In this document: one piece after another, positions 52,900 through 62,934 of the stretch
Position numbering within the stretch: the stretch's first letter is position 1
Layout of the letters: the number at the start of each line of letters is the position of its first letter
NCBI RefSeq assembly: GCF_902706035.1
Contig: NZ_CACSJA010000001.1
Span: 62,001 to 126,000, forward strand
DNA: 64,000 nucleotides
DNA from: Pantoea sp. 18069
Lineage (GTDB): Bacteria; Pseudomonadota; Gammaproteobacteria; Burkholderiales; Burkholderiaceae_C
Direction: 5' to 3'
Translations under genes and position numbers: made by a program
The notes under the pieces: generated by a model
The model's database searches: none
Told to the model about the DNA's origin: nothing
What the model saw: the letters and a program-made list of their open reading frames with translations, nothing else

Positions 52900-55107
52900 T
52901 CAAGCCACGGCAGGCAGGCCCTTCAGCAGTTTGTCCAGCGTGATCGGGTAGTCGCGCACGCGTATGCCGGTGGCGTTGAAGATGGCGTTGGCCACGGCTG
53001 CGGCGGCGCCGCAGATGCCCAGCTCGCCCACGCCCTTGGCCTTCATCGGCGAGGACATGGGGTCGGTCTCGTCGAGGAAGATCACTTCCTGGTGCGCGAT
53101 GTCGGCATGCACCGGCACCTCGTAGCCCGCGAGGTCGTGGTTGACGAAGAAACCATGGCGCTTGTCGATGGCAAGCTCCTCCATCAGCGCCGCGCCCACG
53201 GCCATGGTCATCGCGCCCATCACCTGGCTGCGCGCGGTCTTGGGGTTGAGGATGCGGCCCGCGGCGCACACGGCCAGCATGCGCCGCACGCGGATCTCGC
53301 CGGTGTCCGCATCGACGCCGACTTCGACGAAATGCGCGCCGAACGTCGACTGCTGTTGCTTGCTGGCGAGATCGCCGAATTCGATCTTGTCCTCGACTTC
53401 GAGGCCGTCTTCGCCCGCGGCCTGGGCCAGCGGCGCGCAGCGCCCGCCCGCGCTGACCTGTCCATTGGCGAACTGCGCCTCGCCGGCGCTCCAACCCAGC
53501 TTTCTTTCGACTTCAGCGCGCAGCTTCATGCAGGCCGCGTAAACGCCCGAAGTCGCGCTGTTCGCGCCCCATTGGCCGCCCGAGCCGGCCGATGCGGGAA
53601 ACGCCGAGTCGCCCAGGCGCACAAACACTTTCTCCAGCGGCACGCCCATGACTTCGGCCGCGGTCTGGGCAATGATGGTGTACGAGCCCGTGCCTATGTC
53701 CGTCATGTCGGTTTCCACCGTGACGACGCCGCGGCTGTCCAGGCGCACGCGCGCGCCCGAAGTCATCACCAGGTTGTTGCGAAACGCCGCGGCCATGCCC
53801 ATGCCCACGAGCCAGCGGCCATCGCGCACCTGGCCCGGCTGCGCCTGGCGCCGGCTCCAGCCGAAGCGCTCGGCGCCGGTGCGCATGCATTCGATCAGCC
53901 GGCGCTGCGAGAACGGCCGCTCGGGATGCTCGGGGTCGACCTGCGTGTCGTTGCGCACGCGCAGCTCGATGGGGTCCATCGCCAGCCGGTGCGCGAGCTC
54001 GTCCATCGCCACCTCGAGCGCGCTCATGCCGCTGGCCTCGCCGGGCGCGCGCATGGCATTGCCTTCGGGCAGATCGAGCACGGCCAGGCGCACGCCGCTT
54101 TCGCGGTGGGGCGCGGCATAGAGCAGCCGCGTCTGGTCCACGGCCGGCTCGGTCGAGCCGCCGGGCAGATTGCCCGACCAGCTTTCGTGCGAGAGCGCCG
54201 TGAGGCGGCCGTCGGGCGTCGCGCCCAGGCGTATGCGCTGTATGGTCGCGGGCCGGTGCACGGTGTTGTTGGCGATCAGCGGGCGCTGCAGCGCGACTTT
54301 CACGGGCCGCTTGACGGCGCGCGCGCCCAGCGCCGCGAGCAAGGCGTCGGCGCGCACCCAGAGCTTGCCGCCAAAGCCCCCGCCGATGAAAGGCGACACC
54401 AGCCGCACATCGGCCTTCGGGATACCCAGCGTCCTGGCCACGTCCCCCGCGCTCCAGTCGATCATCTGGTTGGACGTCCACAGCGTGAGCTGCTTGCCGC
54501 TCCATGCGGCCGTCGTCGCATGCGGCTCCATCATCGCGTGCGACTGATCGGGCGTCGAATAGGTGGCGTCCAGCGTCACCTCGGCCTTTGCATAGGCAGC
54601 GGCGAAGTCGCCGACCACCGAATGCGCAGGATTGTCCTTGGAGCCCGGCGCGCGCGGCGCGCCATCGCGCGCTTCGGCGAGATCGTATTTTCCATCGGCA
54701 GGTGCATAGGTGATGCGCACCAGCTGCGCCGCGGCGCGCGCTTGCTCGAACGTGTTGGCGACGACCAGCGCCAGCGCCTGGTGGTAGTGCGCTATCACCG
54801 GGCCGCCGAGCAGCGGCGCGGTATTGTTCCTGGCCTGGCCCAGCTGGCCCGCATTGCGCGCGGTGACGATGTGCAGCACGCCGGGCGCGGCGCGCGCGGC
54901 TTTCAGGTCCATGGCCGCGATGCGGCCCTTGGCGATGCCCGCGCCGACGACCCAGCCATAGGCGGCATCGGCCGCGACGTCATGGCGTTCATAGGCATAG
55001 GGCGCCGTGCCCGTGGTCTTGAGCTTGCCGTCGACACGGTCGATGGGTTGGCCGATGTACTGCAGCCGGTCTATGGGATTGGTGGTCGCGGGAGTATCGA
55101 ATTTCAT
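52900..55107 (-). CDS. paoC: Xanthine dehydrogenase-family aldehyde oxidoreductase, molybdenum-binding subunit (PaoC-like)
   Basis: 735 residues. Contacts for the molybdopterin cofactor are seen at SPFIGGGFGGKLWVR and GIGTGSYTIIAQ-type DIGTGSYTIIAQTAAEV; the catalytic Glu is in KGVGELGICGAAAA near the C-terminus. Together with the FAD/FeS and 2Fe-2S subunits upstream it forms a periplasmic PaoABC-type enzyme oxidising aromatic aldehydes. The gene starts 2 bases after the FAD subunit gene. No own Tat signal is seen, as expected for co-export with PaoA. Length matches E. coli PaoC. Confidence 0.9.
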   Translation of the reverse strand: MKFDTPATTNPIDRLQYIGQPIDRVDGKLKTTGTAPYAYERHDVAADAAYGWVVGAGIAKGRIAAMDLKAARAAPGVLHIVTARNAGQLGQARNNTAPLLGGPVIAHYHQALALVVANTFEQARAAAQLVRITYAPADGKYDLAEARDGAPRAPGSKDNPAHSVVGDFAAAYAKAEVTLDATYSTPDQSHAMMEPHATTAAWSGKQLTLWTSNQMIDWSAGDVARTLGIPKADVRLVSPFIGGGFGGKLWVRADALLAALGARAVKRPVKVALQRPLIANNTVHRPATIQRIRLGATPDGRLTALSHESWSGNLPGGSTEPAVDQTRLLYAAPHRESGVRLAVLDLPEGNAMRAPGEASGMSALEVAMDELAHRLAMDPIELRVRNDTQVDPEHPERPFSQRRLIECMRTGAERFGWSRRQAQPGQVRDGRWLVGMGMAAAFRNNLVMTSGARVRLDSRGVVTVETDMTDIGTGSYTIIAQTAAEVMGVPLEKVFVRLGDSAFPASAGSGGQWGANSATSGVYAACMKLRAEVERKLGWSAGEAQFANGQVSAGGRCAPLAQAAGEDGLEVEDKIEFGDLASKQQQSTFGAHFVEVGVDADTGEIRVRRMLAVCAAGRILNPKTARSQVMGAMTMAVGAALMEELAIDKRHGFFVNHDLAGYEVPVHADIAHQEVIFLDETDPMSSPMKAKGVGELGICGAAAAVANAIFNATGIRVRDYPITLDKLLKGLPAVA

Positions 55108-55109
55108 GC

Positions 55110-56056
55110 TCAGGACCTCGCTTGCAGCAGGGCGGCGGCGAGCGTGCGCTCGACCAGGGGCAGTTTGAAGGTGTTGTCGTGCGTGGGCGCGGCGCCCGCG
55201 AGCAACTGCGCCGTCACGGCCTGCGCGCCTTGCGGCAGCAGGCTTTCCGCGCGCGGCGAACGCCAGGGCTGGTGGGCGACACCGCCCAGCCCCACCCGGC
55301 CCGTGCCATCGGGCTGCACCACCAGCGCCACCGACACCAGCGCGAATGCATAGGATGCCCGGTCGCGCACCTTGCGATAGATATGCGCGCCACCCAGCGG
55401 CCCGGGCAGCGTGACCGCGGTGATCAACTCGCCCGCTTCGAGCACGGTCTCGAGGTGCGGCGTCTGGCCCGGCGGACGGTAGAAGTCGGCGATGGGAATC
55501 ACGCGTGCCTGGCCATCGGGCCGCACGGTCTCGACGGCGGCGTCGAGCACGCGCATCGCCACCGCCATGTCGCTCGGATGCGTGGCGATGCAGGCGCTGC
55601 TCGCGCCTATCACCGCATGCTGGCGCGTCACGCCGCCCAGCGCGCTGCAGCCGCTGCCGGGCTGGCGCTTGTTGCAGGCCTGGTCGGTGTCGTAGAAGTA
55701 GGCGCAGCGCGTGCGCTGCAGCAGGTTGCCCGCGGTCGTGGCCTTGTTGCGCAGCTGGCCCGAGGCGCCGGCCAGCAGGGCGCGCGACAGCAGCGCATAG
55801 TCGCGGCGCACGCGCATGTCGGCCGCCAGGTCGGTGTTGCGCACCAGCGCGCCTATGCGCAGCCCGCCTTCGGGCGTGGGCTCGATCTTGTCGAACGCCA
55901 GGGCGTTGACATCGACCAGATGCTGCGGTGCCTCGATCTGCAGCTTCATCAGGTCAAGCAGATTGGTGCCGCCCGCGATGAACTTCGCGCCGGGCTGGCG
56001 CGCAACGGCAGCCGCGGCCGCGGCAGGGGTTCTGGCGCGCTCATAGGTGAAAGCCT

Positions 56057-56060
<4 letters not shown>
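55110..56060 (-). CDS. paoB: Aldehyde oxidoreductase FAD- and [4Fe-4S]-binding subunit (PaoB-like)
   Basis: 316 residues. FAD-binding motifs [15 protein letters not shown] (about 25-39) and [12 protein letters not shown], then the cysteine pattern [20 protein letters not shown] that binds the extra [4Fe-4S] cluster special to PaoB-type subunits. ATG at 56058-56060 (MKAFTYERA) overlaps the stop of the 2Fe-2S subunit gene by 4 bases. Length nearly equal to the E. coli protein. Confidence 0.92.
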
Positions 56061-56704
<644 letters not shown>

Positions 56705-56801
56705 CGCGGCTCCTTTTTTTCGTGGGAATCCGCATTACCGTTTCTGAACGCAGCGCAGTCAACACCTTGAGCGGCGCCTGCGGGCACAAGGCGGCGCTGG
56801 C

Positions 56802-57752
56802 CTACAACGCGGGCTTGCTGCGCGGCAATCTGCGCTGCGGTGTCGTCGGTGCGTTCGCCAGCATGGCCGCGCTGCGCGCCTGCGCGGCCTGGACCAGCGG
56901 CGAGATCAGCTGGGTTTCGGGCAGGTTGTGCCAGTACTTGCGCGGCATCTCCTTGCGCATGGCCGCGATCTTGAGCCGGGCGGGATTGAAGATATGCGCG
57001 TAATAGGTGAGCCACAGGCCTTCGCCGGCGTCGGCATCGGGCGCGTCGTCGGCGCGCGCCCCCGGGCCCCAGCTGAGCACGCCGGGCCGCCCTGCGAGCG
57101 GCTGCACGGCAAAGCGGGGCTGCACGCCCTGGTCGGCCAGCGCCGCGATGTCGGGCGCCTGCGGCCACCAGCGCAGGCTGCACTGGGGCGTGAGAATCGC
57201 CCAGCGCATGTTGGCGAAGCGCTGCACAAAGAACGGCGCCGCGGCCTGCACGATATGGTGCTCGGGCTCGAACCAGGCGACATGCAGCGGCCCGCTGCCG
57301 TCCTGCGGATCGTCGGCCAGCGCCACAGGGCGAAAACGCACGAACGCATGGGCCTTGTGCACTTCGCGGCGCACGGCCTGGATCCAGTGCTGCATCTGCA
57401 CGCTGTCGGCATCGAGCAGGTCGTGGCGCAGGCCGGGCGTGAGCTGCATGCGCCACAGCAGCCGGTACAGCAGCGCAAAGCGCGAGGGCGCGCGGTGCAG
57501 CAGGCATTGCTCGGCCTGGGCCAGCCAGGAGCGCGGCACGGTCAGCGGCCGCTCGGGCGCGGCGGGCAGGTCAGCCAGTTGCGTCGCGTGCGGCGCCGGC
57601 GCGAACAGGTCGGGCGCCCGGGCCTGCGCGTCTTCGGTATGCCAGACCACGGCTTCGGGCGGCACCTGCTGCGCCCACAGCCAGCGCGCCAGACCGCGCC
57701 AGTGCGCGAAGTCGCAGCCATCGCGCGGCAGGATGAAAGTGTGGGTGATCAT
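56802..57752 (-). CDS. DUF4130-type putative DNA repair protein (TIGR03915-like)
   Basis: 316 residues, soluble. Hallmark stretches: DADSVQMQHWIQAVRREVHKAHAF (helical segment), FRPV, and YYAHIFNPARLKIAAMRKEMPRKYW. The family is known almost only by its constant pairing with the radical SAM protein encoded just upstream (gap 6 bases) and by fusion with uracil-DNA-glycosylase-like proteins in other bacteria; activity is undefined. It is the second gene of a two-gene operon behind a LexA-type box. Confidence 0.82.
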   Translation of the reverse strand: MITHTFILPRDGCDFAHWRGLARWLWAQQVPPEAVVWHTEDAQARAPDLFAPAPHATQLADLPAAPERPLTVPRSWLAQAEQCLLHRAPSRFALLYRLLWRMQLTPGLRHDLLDADSVQMQHWIQAVRREVHKAHAFVRFRPVALADDPQDGSGPLHVAWFEPEHHIVQAAAPFFVQRFANMRWAILTPQCSLRWWPQAPDIAALADQGVQPRFAVQPLAGRPGVLSWGPGARADDAPDADAGEGLWLTYYAHIFNPARLKIAAMRKEMPRKYWHNLPETQLISPLVQAAQARSAAMLANAPTTPQRRLPRSKPAL

Positions 57753-57758
57753 GGGGCG

Positions 57759-59048
57759 TCAGAAAAGACTTGCCTGTACGGGCTTGGGCGCCATGGGCTC
57801 AACAAGTTTGGCCGCAAGCAGCGGGTCGTCCAGGCTGCGCCCCGGGCTCCAGTCCTGGCATTCGACAAACGGCAGCACCTTGGCCTGGGGCACGCGCAGG
57901 CGCTCGATATCGGCGCTGCGCAGCTGGCGCCAGCGGCGCACGGCCAGCAGCTTGTCGACACTGCCCACGCCAAGGCCCGGCACACGCAGCAGCATTTCAC
58001 GCGGCGCGGTGTTGAGGTTCACGGGAAACTGCGCGCGGTGGGCCAGCGCCCAGGCCAGCTTGGGGTCGTGCTCCAGCGACAGCATGCGCTGGCCCCGGGC
58101 ACCGGGCGGAACGATTTCATGCGCTTCGAAGCCATAGAAGCGCATCAGCCAGTCGGCCTGGTACAGCCGGTGTTCGCGCACCAGCGGCGGCGCAATCAAC
58201 GGCAGTTCGGCCGTCGCGTCGGGAATAGGGCTGAACGCCGAGTAGTAGACGCGGCGCAGGCCGTAGCCGGTGTAGAGCCTGGAGCTGGTGACGATGATGT
58301 CGCCATCGTCCGCGCCATCGGCGCCGACGATCATCTGCGTGCTCTGGCCGCCGGGCGCGAACGCCTGGGGCGCGGCCGGCCGCGTGCGGCGCGACTGGGG
58401 CATGGAGACGATGGCGCGGCTGGTGGCGTCCTTGCGCTCGGCTTTGGACGTGGCGATGTGCTCGTGCAGCTGGCCCATCGCCCGGTGGATGGTCGCGCTG
58501 TCCTTCTCGGGCGCGAGCTGGGCCAGGCCCTGCACCGTGGGCAGCTCGATATTGATGCTCAGCCGGTCGGCGTACAGGCCGGCCTGGGCCAGCAGTTCGG
58601 CGTCGGCATCGGGAATGGTCTTGAGGTGGATATAGCCCTTGAAGCCATGCGCAAGGCGCAGCGTGCGCGCCACGCCCACCATCTGCTCCATGGTGTAGCT
58701 GGGGCTGCGGATGATGCCGCTCGACAGGAACAGGCCTTCGATGCAGTTGCGCCGGTAGAAGTCCAGCGTGAGGTTCACGACTTCGGCCACCGAGAAGCGC
58801 GCGCGTGGAATATTGGAGCTGACGCGGTTGATGCAGTACTTGCAGTCGTAGACGCAGAAGTTGGTCAGCAGGATCTTGAGCAGCGAAATGCAGCGCCCGT
58901 CGGGCGTATAGCTGTGGCAGATGCCCGCGCCCTCGGTCGACCCCATGCCGCCGCCCACGGCATTGCGCTTGGCGCTGCCGCTGGACGAGCAGGACGCATC
59001 GTACTTGGCGGCATCGGCCAGAATGGCGAGTTTGTTTTGCAGATTCAC
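57759..59048 (-). CDS. Radical SAM protein, putative DNA modification/repair (TIGR03916-like)
   Basis: 429 residues. Radical SAM cluster motif CVYDCKYC (CX3CX2C, about 65-72), preceded by the characteristic LAILADAAKYDASCSSSGS. The C-terminal part has a helix-hairpin-helix DNA-binding module (NLNTAPREMLLRVPGLGVGS). The chemistry is unknown. The start seems to be GTG at 59046-59048, directly against a LexA-type box, with no SD; homologues begin at this point. Operon partner is the DUF4130 gene. Confidence 0.88.
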   Translation of the reverse strand: MNLQNKLAILADAAKYDASCSSSGSAKRNAVGGGMGSTEGAGICHSYTPDGRCISLLKILLTNFCVYDCKYCINRVSSNIPRARFSVAEVVNLTLDFYRRNCIEGLFLSSGIIRSPSYTMEQMVGVARTLRLAHGFKGYIHLKTIPDADAELLAQAGLYADRLSINIELPTVQGLAQLAPEKDSATIHRAMGQLHEHIATSKAERKDATSRAIVSMPQSRRTRPAAPQAFAPGGQSTQMIVGADGADDGDIIVTSSRLYTGYGLRRVYYSAFSPIPDATAELPLIAPPLVREHRLYQADWLMRFYGFEAHEIVPPGARGQRMLSLEHDPKLAWALAHRAQFPVNLNTAPREMLLRVPGLGVGSVDKLLAVRRWRQLRSADIERLRVPQAKVLPFVECQDWSPGRSLDDPLLAAKLVEPMAPKPVQASLF

Positions 59049-59063
59049 TGTACAAATGTACAG
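59048..59063 (-). promoter_or_regulatory. LexA (SOS) box
   Basis: CTGTACAAATGTACAG fits CTGT-N8-ACAG exactly and is palindromic apart from the two central bases. It lies in the 51-base gap between the Fur-like gene and the radical SAM gene and touches the latter's GTG start codon. It predicts SOS control of the radical SAM/DUF4130 operon. Confidence 0.7.
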
Positions 59064-59099
59064 CCATATGCAACGCCACGCAAGCCGCCAAGTCCCTGC

Positions 59100-59525
59100 T
59101 CAGAGCGTGTGCACTTCAAGCACCAAGGTCTGTCCGGACACATTCAATCCTTCACGCGCCGCCGCAGCGATCAGGCCCGCATGCAGTTGCGCATCCTCGA
59201 GCATCACGCTTTGCCCGCTGCGCCGGCAGATCAGCCGCACCCCTTGCGTGTCGGTACTGGCCTGCGGCAGCCGGTAGTGCACCTTGCCGGTGTCGTCCAT
59301 CTCGCGCAGCAGCATGCCGACCGCGTAGAGCTTGTGCGCGATGCGGTAGACCGTGCTCAGGCTGGTGCGCATGCCGCGGCGGCGCATGTCGCGAAAGATC
59401 TCCTCGCTGTTGAGCCGCCGCGGGTCGTGCGCGGCCATCACCTGCAGCACGCCTATGCGCGCGGAGGTCGGCGTCAATCCCGCGGCGCGCAGGCTCTGCA
59501 ATATGGTCATGCTGGCGGTACTCAT
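59100..59525 (-). CDS. Fur-family regulator lacking metal-binding residues
   Basis: 141 residues. The winged-helix half is normal: GLTPTSARIGVLQVM, LNSEEIFRDMRRRG and SLSTVYRIAHKLY. In the dimerisation half the usual HHDHxxCxxC metal site is replaced by TDTQGVRLICRRSGQSVMLED (93-111), leaving a single Cys (C100) and no His cluster. So it is a Fur/Zur/PerR relative that probably does not sense metal in the normal way. It overlaps the upstream outer-membrane channel gene by ATGA, placing it in the macAB-like efflux operon. Confidence 0.82.
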   Translation of the reverse strand: MSTASMTILQSLRAAGLTPTSARIGVLQVMAAHDPRRLNSEEIFRDMRRRGMRTSLSTVYRIAHKLYAVGMLLREMDDTGKVHYRLPQASTDTQGVRLICRRSGQSVMLEDAQLHAGLIAAAAREGLNVSGQTLVLEVHTL

Positions 59526-60961
59526 GGGGTCAGGCCTTCAATGGTCATTGAATTCGCGGCAAGCGCCGCCTCGGCCGGCCGCGACCAGCCGCCACCCAGC
59601 GCCTTGTAAAGCGCAACCGATGCCTGCAGGCCCAGCGCCTGCAGCTGCACCGCCGCATCCTGCGCCGCATACAGCGTGCGCTGCGCGTCGAGCAGCGTCA
59701 GCAGGCTGTAGTCGCCCGCTCGGTAGCGGCGCTCGGCCAGAGTGAGTGCCCGTTGCGCCTGGGTAAGTTCCTCGGCCTGCGCCGCGGATTGCGCGGCCAC
59801 CCCGGCCACGGCATTGAGCGCGACTTCCACATCGGCAAAAGCCGCGAAGATGGCCGCGCGGTAGTTGGCCAGCAACTCCTCGCGCCGGGCCCGGGCCAGG
59901 TCGCGCCCGGCCGCAAGCCGCCCGGCATCGAAGACCGGCGCGGCCAGGCCCGCGGCCAGCGAGTACAGCGGGTTGTCGAACACGCGGCGCAACCGGTCTG
60001 CGCCGCTGGCGATGCCCCCGGTCAGCGTGAGGCGCGGCAGCAGCGCTGCGCGCGCGGCCAGCAGATTCGCATCGGCCGCGACCAGCTGCGCTTCGGCGCG
60101 CGCGATATCGGGCCGGCGCGTGAGCAGCTCCACCGGCAGGCCCGCACCAATGGCCGGCGCCTGCAGCGCCGCCAGCGTCTGCGTGGCAATGGCCGGGCCA
60201 CCGCTTTGCCCCAGCAGCAAGGCCAGCGCGCTGCGCGCGTCGCCGGCCTGCTGGCGCAGCGCCTCGACGCCGCGCCGTTGGCCGGCAACCAGGCCGCGCT
60301 GCTGCGCGAGTTCCAGCGGCGTGGCCGCGCCCGCGCGCACCCGTGACTCGACCAGCGCCAGCAGCCGGGCCGCGCTTTGCAGATTGCGCTCGCCAATCGC
60401 AATGCGTTCGCGCAGCGCCACCGCCTGCAGCCAGGCCGTGGCCACGCCCGCGGTCACGGTGAGCTGCAGCGTGTCGCGCTCGAACGCGCTGGCCTGCAAC
60501 GTCGCCAGCGCACTGCCCTGGCCCGCACGGTTGCGGCCCCAAAAATCGATTTCATAGCTCGCGCTCAGGCCCGCGCCAAAAAGGCGGCCGTCTACGCTGG
60601 CGTTGCCGCCCATGCGCTGCTGGCGGCTAGCGTTCAGGCCCGCACCGACTTCGGGCAGCAGCGCCGCGCCGGCGATGCGCGCCAGAGCGCCGGCCTGCTG
60701 CACGCGCGCCACGGCCGCCGCGACGTTCAGGCTCTGCGCCTGCGCCTGGTGCACCAGCGTGTCGAGTTCGGCGCTGCCAAAGCTGCGCCACCAGTCGGCG
60801 GAGATGCCCACGGGCGACGCGACGGCATCGCCGCGCCATTGCGTTGGCAGGGCCATCATGGCGGCCCCCGATGCTGGTGGCGTGGGCGCGGCGCACCCGG
60901 CCAGCACCAGCGCCATGACCACCACCCCCATCTTGCGGTTCAGTCCCACGTTCATCCTCAT
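59522..60961 (-). CDS. NodT-family outer-membrane efflux lipoprotein
   Basis: 479 residues. Lipoprotein signal with lipobox VLAGC (Cys23). Two OEP-type helical repeats follow, with family motifs DWWRSFGSAELDTLV, SYEIDFWGRNR, LLTRRPDIARAEAQLVAADANL and DYSLLTLLDAQRTLY. It is the exit duct for the MacAB-type pump encoded upstream; its start overlaps the macB stop by 4 bases. Substrate unknown. Confidence 0.9.
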   Translation of the reverse strand: MRMNVGLNRKMGVVVMALVLAGCAAPTPPASGAAMMALPTQWRGDAVASPVGISADWWRSFGSAELDTLVHQAQAQSLNVAAAVARVQQAGALARIAGAALLPEVGAGLNASRQQRMGGNASVDGRLFGAGLSASYEIDFWGRNRAGQGSALATLQASAFERDTLQLTVTAGVATAWLQAVALRERIAIGERNLQSAARLLALVESRVRAGAATPLELAQQRGLVAGQRRGVEALRQQAGDARSALALLLGQSGGPAIATQTLAALQAPAIGAGLPVELLTRRPDIARAEAQLVAADANLLAARAALLPRLTLTGGIASGADRLRRVFDNPLYSLAAGLAAPVFDAGRLAAGRDLARARREELLANYRAAIFAAFADVEVALNAVAGVAAQSAAQAEELTQAQRALTLAERRYRAGDYSLLTLLDAQRTLYAAQDAAVQLQALGLQASVALYKALGGGWSRPAEAALAANSMTIEGLTP

Positions 60962-62934
60962 TTCCCCGCCAGTGCGATCACCGGATCGAGCCGCGCCGCC
61001 GTCCTGGCCGGCATGAAACCAAACAGCAGGCCGGTCGCGACCGCGCAGCCAAAGGCGCCGGCCATGGCCGTCGCCGAGAACACCACGGGCACGCCGGCCA
61101 CGATCAGCCCCGCGCCAATCGCCAGGCCTGCGAGCACGCCCGCCGTGCCGCCGACCAGCGTGACCAGCACCGCCTCGGTCAGGAACTGGCGCAGGATGTC
61201 GCGCTGGCGCGCGCCGGTCGCCATGCGTATGCCGATTTCGCGCGTGCGCTCGCGCACCGTCATCAGCATCACGTTCATCACGCCTATGCCGCCGACGACC
61301 AACGACACCGCGGCAATCAGGCCCAGCATCATGGTCATGCTCTGGCGCGTCGCGGCTTCGGCCTGCAGGCGCGCGGCGGCGTTGCTGATGGCGAAGTCTT
61401 CACGCCCGCCATGGCGCGTGAGCAGCAGCTTGCGCATCGCCGCCTCGGCTTCGAGCACCTGGCCCGACGAAGCCACGTCGACGACCACATAGTCGGGCTG
61501 GGTCTGCGCCTGGTAGACGCGCGCCCGGCCCGACTGGTAGGGAATGAACACCATTTCGTCGTAGTTCTGCGCGGCCGATTCGGCGCCGCGCTCGGCCATC
61601 ACGCCGATGACGATGAACGGCGAGGTGCCGATCAGCAACTGCCGGCCCAGCGGGTTGGGCGTGTCGGGAAAGAAATGCTCTTTTGCCTGGTGGCCCAGCA
61701 CCACCAGCGGCGCGAGTTCGCGGTCCTCGGCGGCGGTGTAGTAGCGGCCCTGGGCAACGCGCCAGTGGTGCACCGCGGGCATGCGCTCGCTGGCCGCGAA
61801 CACGTAGACCTGGCGGTCGACATTGCCATGGCGCACGGTGATCGGGTCGCCGATCACCGGCATCACGGTGCGGATCTGCGCCAGCGCGGCGACCGCCTCC
61901 AGGTCTTCGGGCGTGAGCTGGCCCGCCGGGCCGCCGCTGGCCGGCGTCTTGCTGCCCATGTACATGATGGTCGTGCCCAGCGTGCCCATCTGGGCGACGA
62001 TCTTCTGGCGCGCGCCTTCGCCAATGGCCAGCATCACGATCACCGACGCCACGCCGATGACGATGCCCAGCAGCGTCAGCACCGTGCGCGAACGGTTGAT
62101 GCGCATGCCGCGCCAGGCGGTGCGCGCGGCTTCGCGCAGGTCCTGCCACAGCGAGGCGCCGTCATCGCCCGCGGCGCCGGCCATGTCGAGCACGGGCAGG
62201 GCCATGAGCGCGCGGCGCGGGTCGCTGGCGCTGTCGGCGACGATATCGCCGTCGTGGATTTCGATCACGCGCTGCGCCTGCGCGGCGACGCTGCGGTCGT
62301 GGGTGATCAGCACGATGGTGTGGCCGGCGTCGGCGAGCTCGTTGAGCAGGCGCATGACTTCGGCGCCGCTCCTGGAATCGAGGGCGCCGGTGGGCTCGTC
62401 GGCCAGGATGATGCGCCCGCCGTTCATCAGCGCGCGCGCGATCGACACGCGCTGCTGCTGGCCGCCCGACAATTGGTTGGGCCGGTTGTGCAGCTTGTCG
62501 CCCATGCCCAGGCGTTCGAGCAGCGCCGCTGCGCGGCGCGCGCGCGCCTCGCCCGACATGCCCGCGTAGATCGCCGGCATCTCAACGTTCTCGCTGGCCG
62601 ATTCGGTGGCGATCAGGTGGTAGCCCTGGAACACGAAGCCGAAGGCCTCGCGCCGCAGCCAGGCCTTTTCATCGGCGTCCAGCGAGGCCACATCGCGGCC
62701 GTTGAAAAGATAGGTGCCGGCGCTTGCCTGGTCCAGGCAGCCGAGCAGGTTCATCAGCGTCGACTTGCCCGAGCCCGATGCGCCGACGATGGCGACGAAC
62801 TCGCCCGCATGTATCGTCAGGTCGATGCCGTGCAGCACCTCGACTTCGGGCTGCTGGCCGTCGGTCTCATCCGCCCCGCCGTAGCGCTTGCGTATGCCGC
62901 GCAGCTCGATCAGCGGCGTGAGGCTGGCTACCAC
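60958..62934 (-). CDS. macB: MacB-family ABC transporter (ATPase-permease)
   Basis: 658 residues. N-terminal ATPase: Walker [13 protein letters not shown] (about 52-63), signature LSGGQQQRVSIARAL, Walker B ILADEPTGALD. After a linker comes TM1 (about 290-312), a periplasmic core (about 315-530) and three TM helices (about 535-650) ending PARTAARLDPVIAL. With MacA and an outer-membrane channel it exports macrolides, peptides or siderophore-like compounds. Overlaps macA by 7 bases. Confidence 0.92.
   Translation of the reverse strand: MVASLTPLIELRGIRKRYGGADETDGQQPEVEVLHGIDLTIHAGEFVAIVGASGSGKSTLMNLLGCLDQASAGTYLFNGRDVASLDADEKAWLRREAFGFVFQGYHLIATESASENVEMPAIYAGMSGEARARRAAALLERLGMGDKLHNRPNQLSGGQQQRVSIARALMNGGRIILADEPTGALDSRSGAEVMRLLNELADAGHTIVLITHDRSVAAQAQRVIEIHDGDIVADSASDPRRALMALPVLDMAGAAGDDGASLWQDLREAARTAWRGMRINRSRTVLTLLGIVIGVASVIVMLAIGEGARQKIVAQMGTLGTTIMYMGSKTPASGGPAGQLTPEDLEAVAALAQIRTVMPVIGDPITVRHGNVDRQVYVFAASERMPAVHHWRVAQGRYYTAAEDRELAPLVVLGHQAKEHFFPDTPNPLGRQLLIGTSPFIVIGVMAERGAESAAQNYDEMVFIPYQSGRARVYQAQTQPDYVVVDVASSGQVLEAEAAMRKLLLTRHGGREDFAISNAAARLQAEAATRQSMTMMLGLIAAVSLVVGGIGVMNVMLMTVRERTREIGIRMATGARQRDILRQFLTEAVLVTLVGGTAGVLAGLAIGAGLIVAGVPVVFSATAMAGAFGCAVATGLLFGFMPARTAARLDPVIALAGK

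Noticed and set aside
58117..59091. Alternative protein starting at an ATG that reads through the LexA box
   Set aside because: Its product is out of frame with the radical SAM protein and looks like a shadow; the CX3CX2C frame is the real one.
56928..59609. About 890-codon plus-strand open frame opposite DUF4130, radical SAM and Fur-like genes
   Set aside because: It crosses three recognisable minus-strand genes and shows no domain or start signal.
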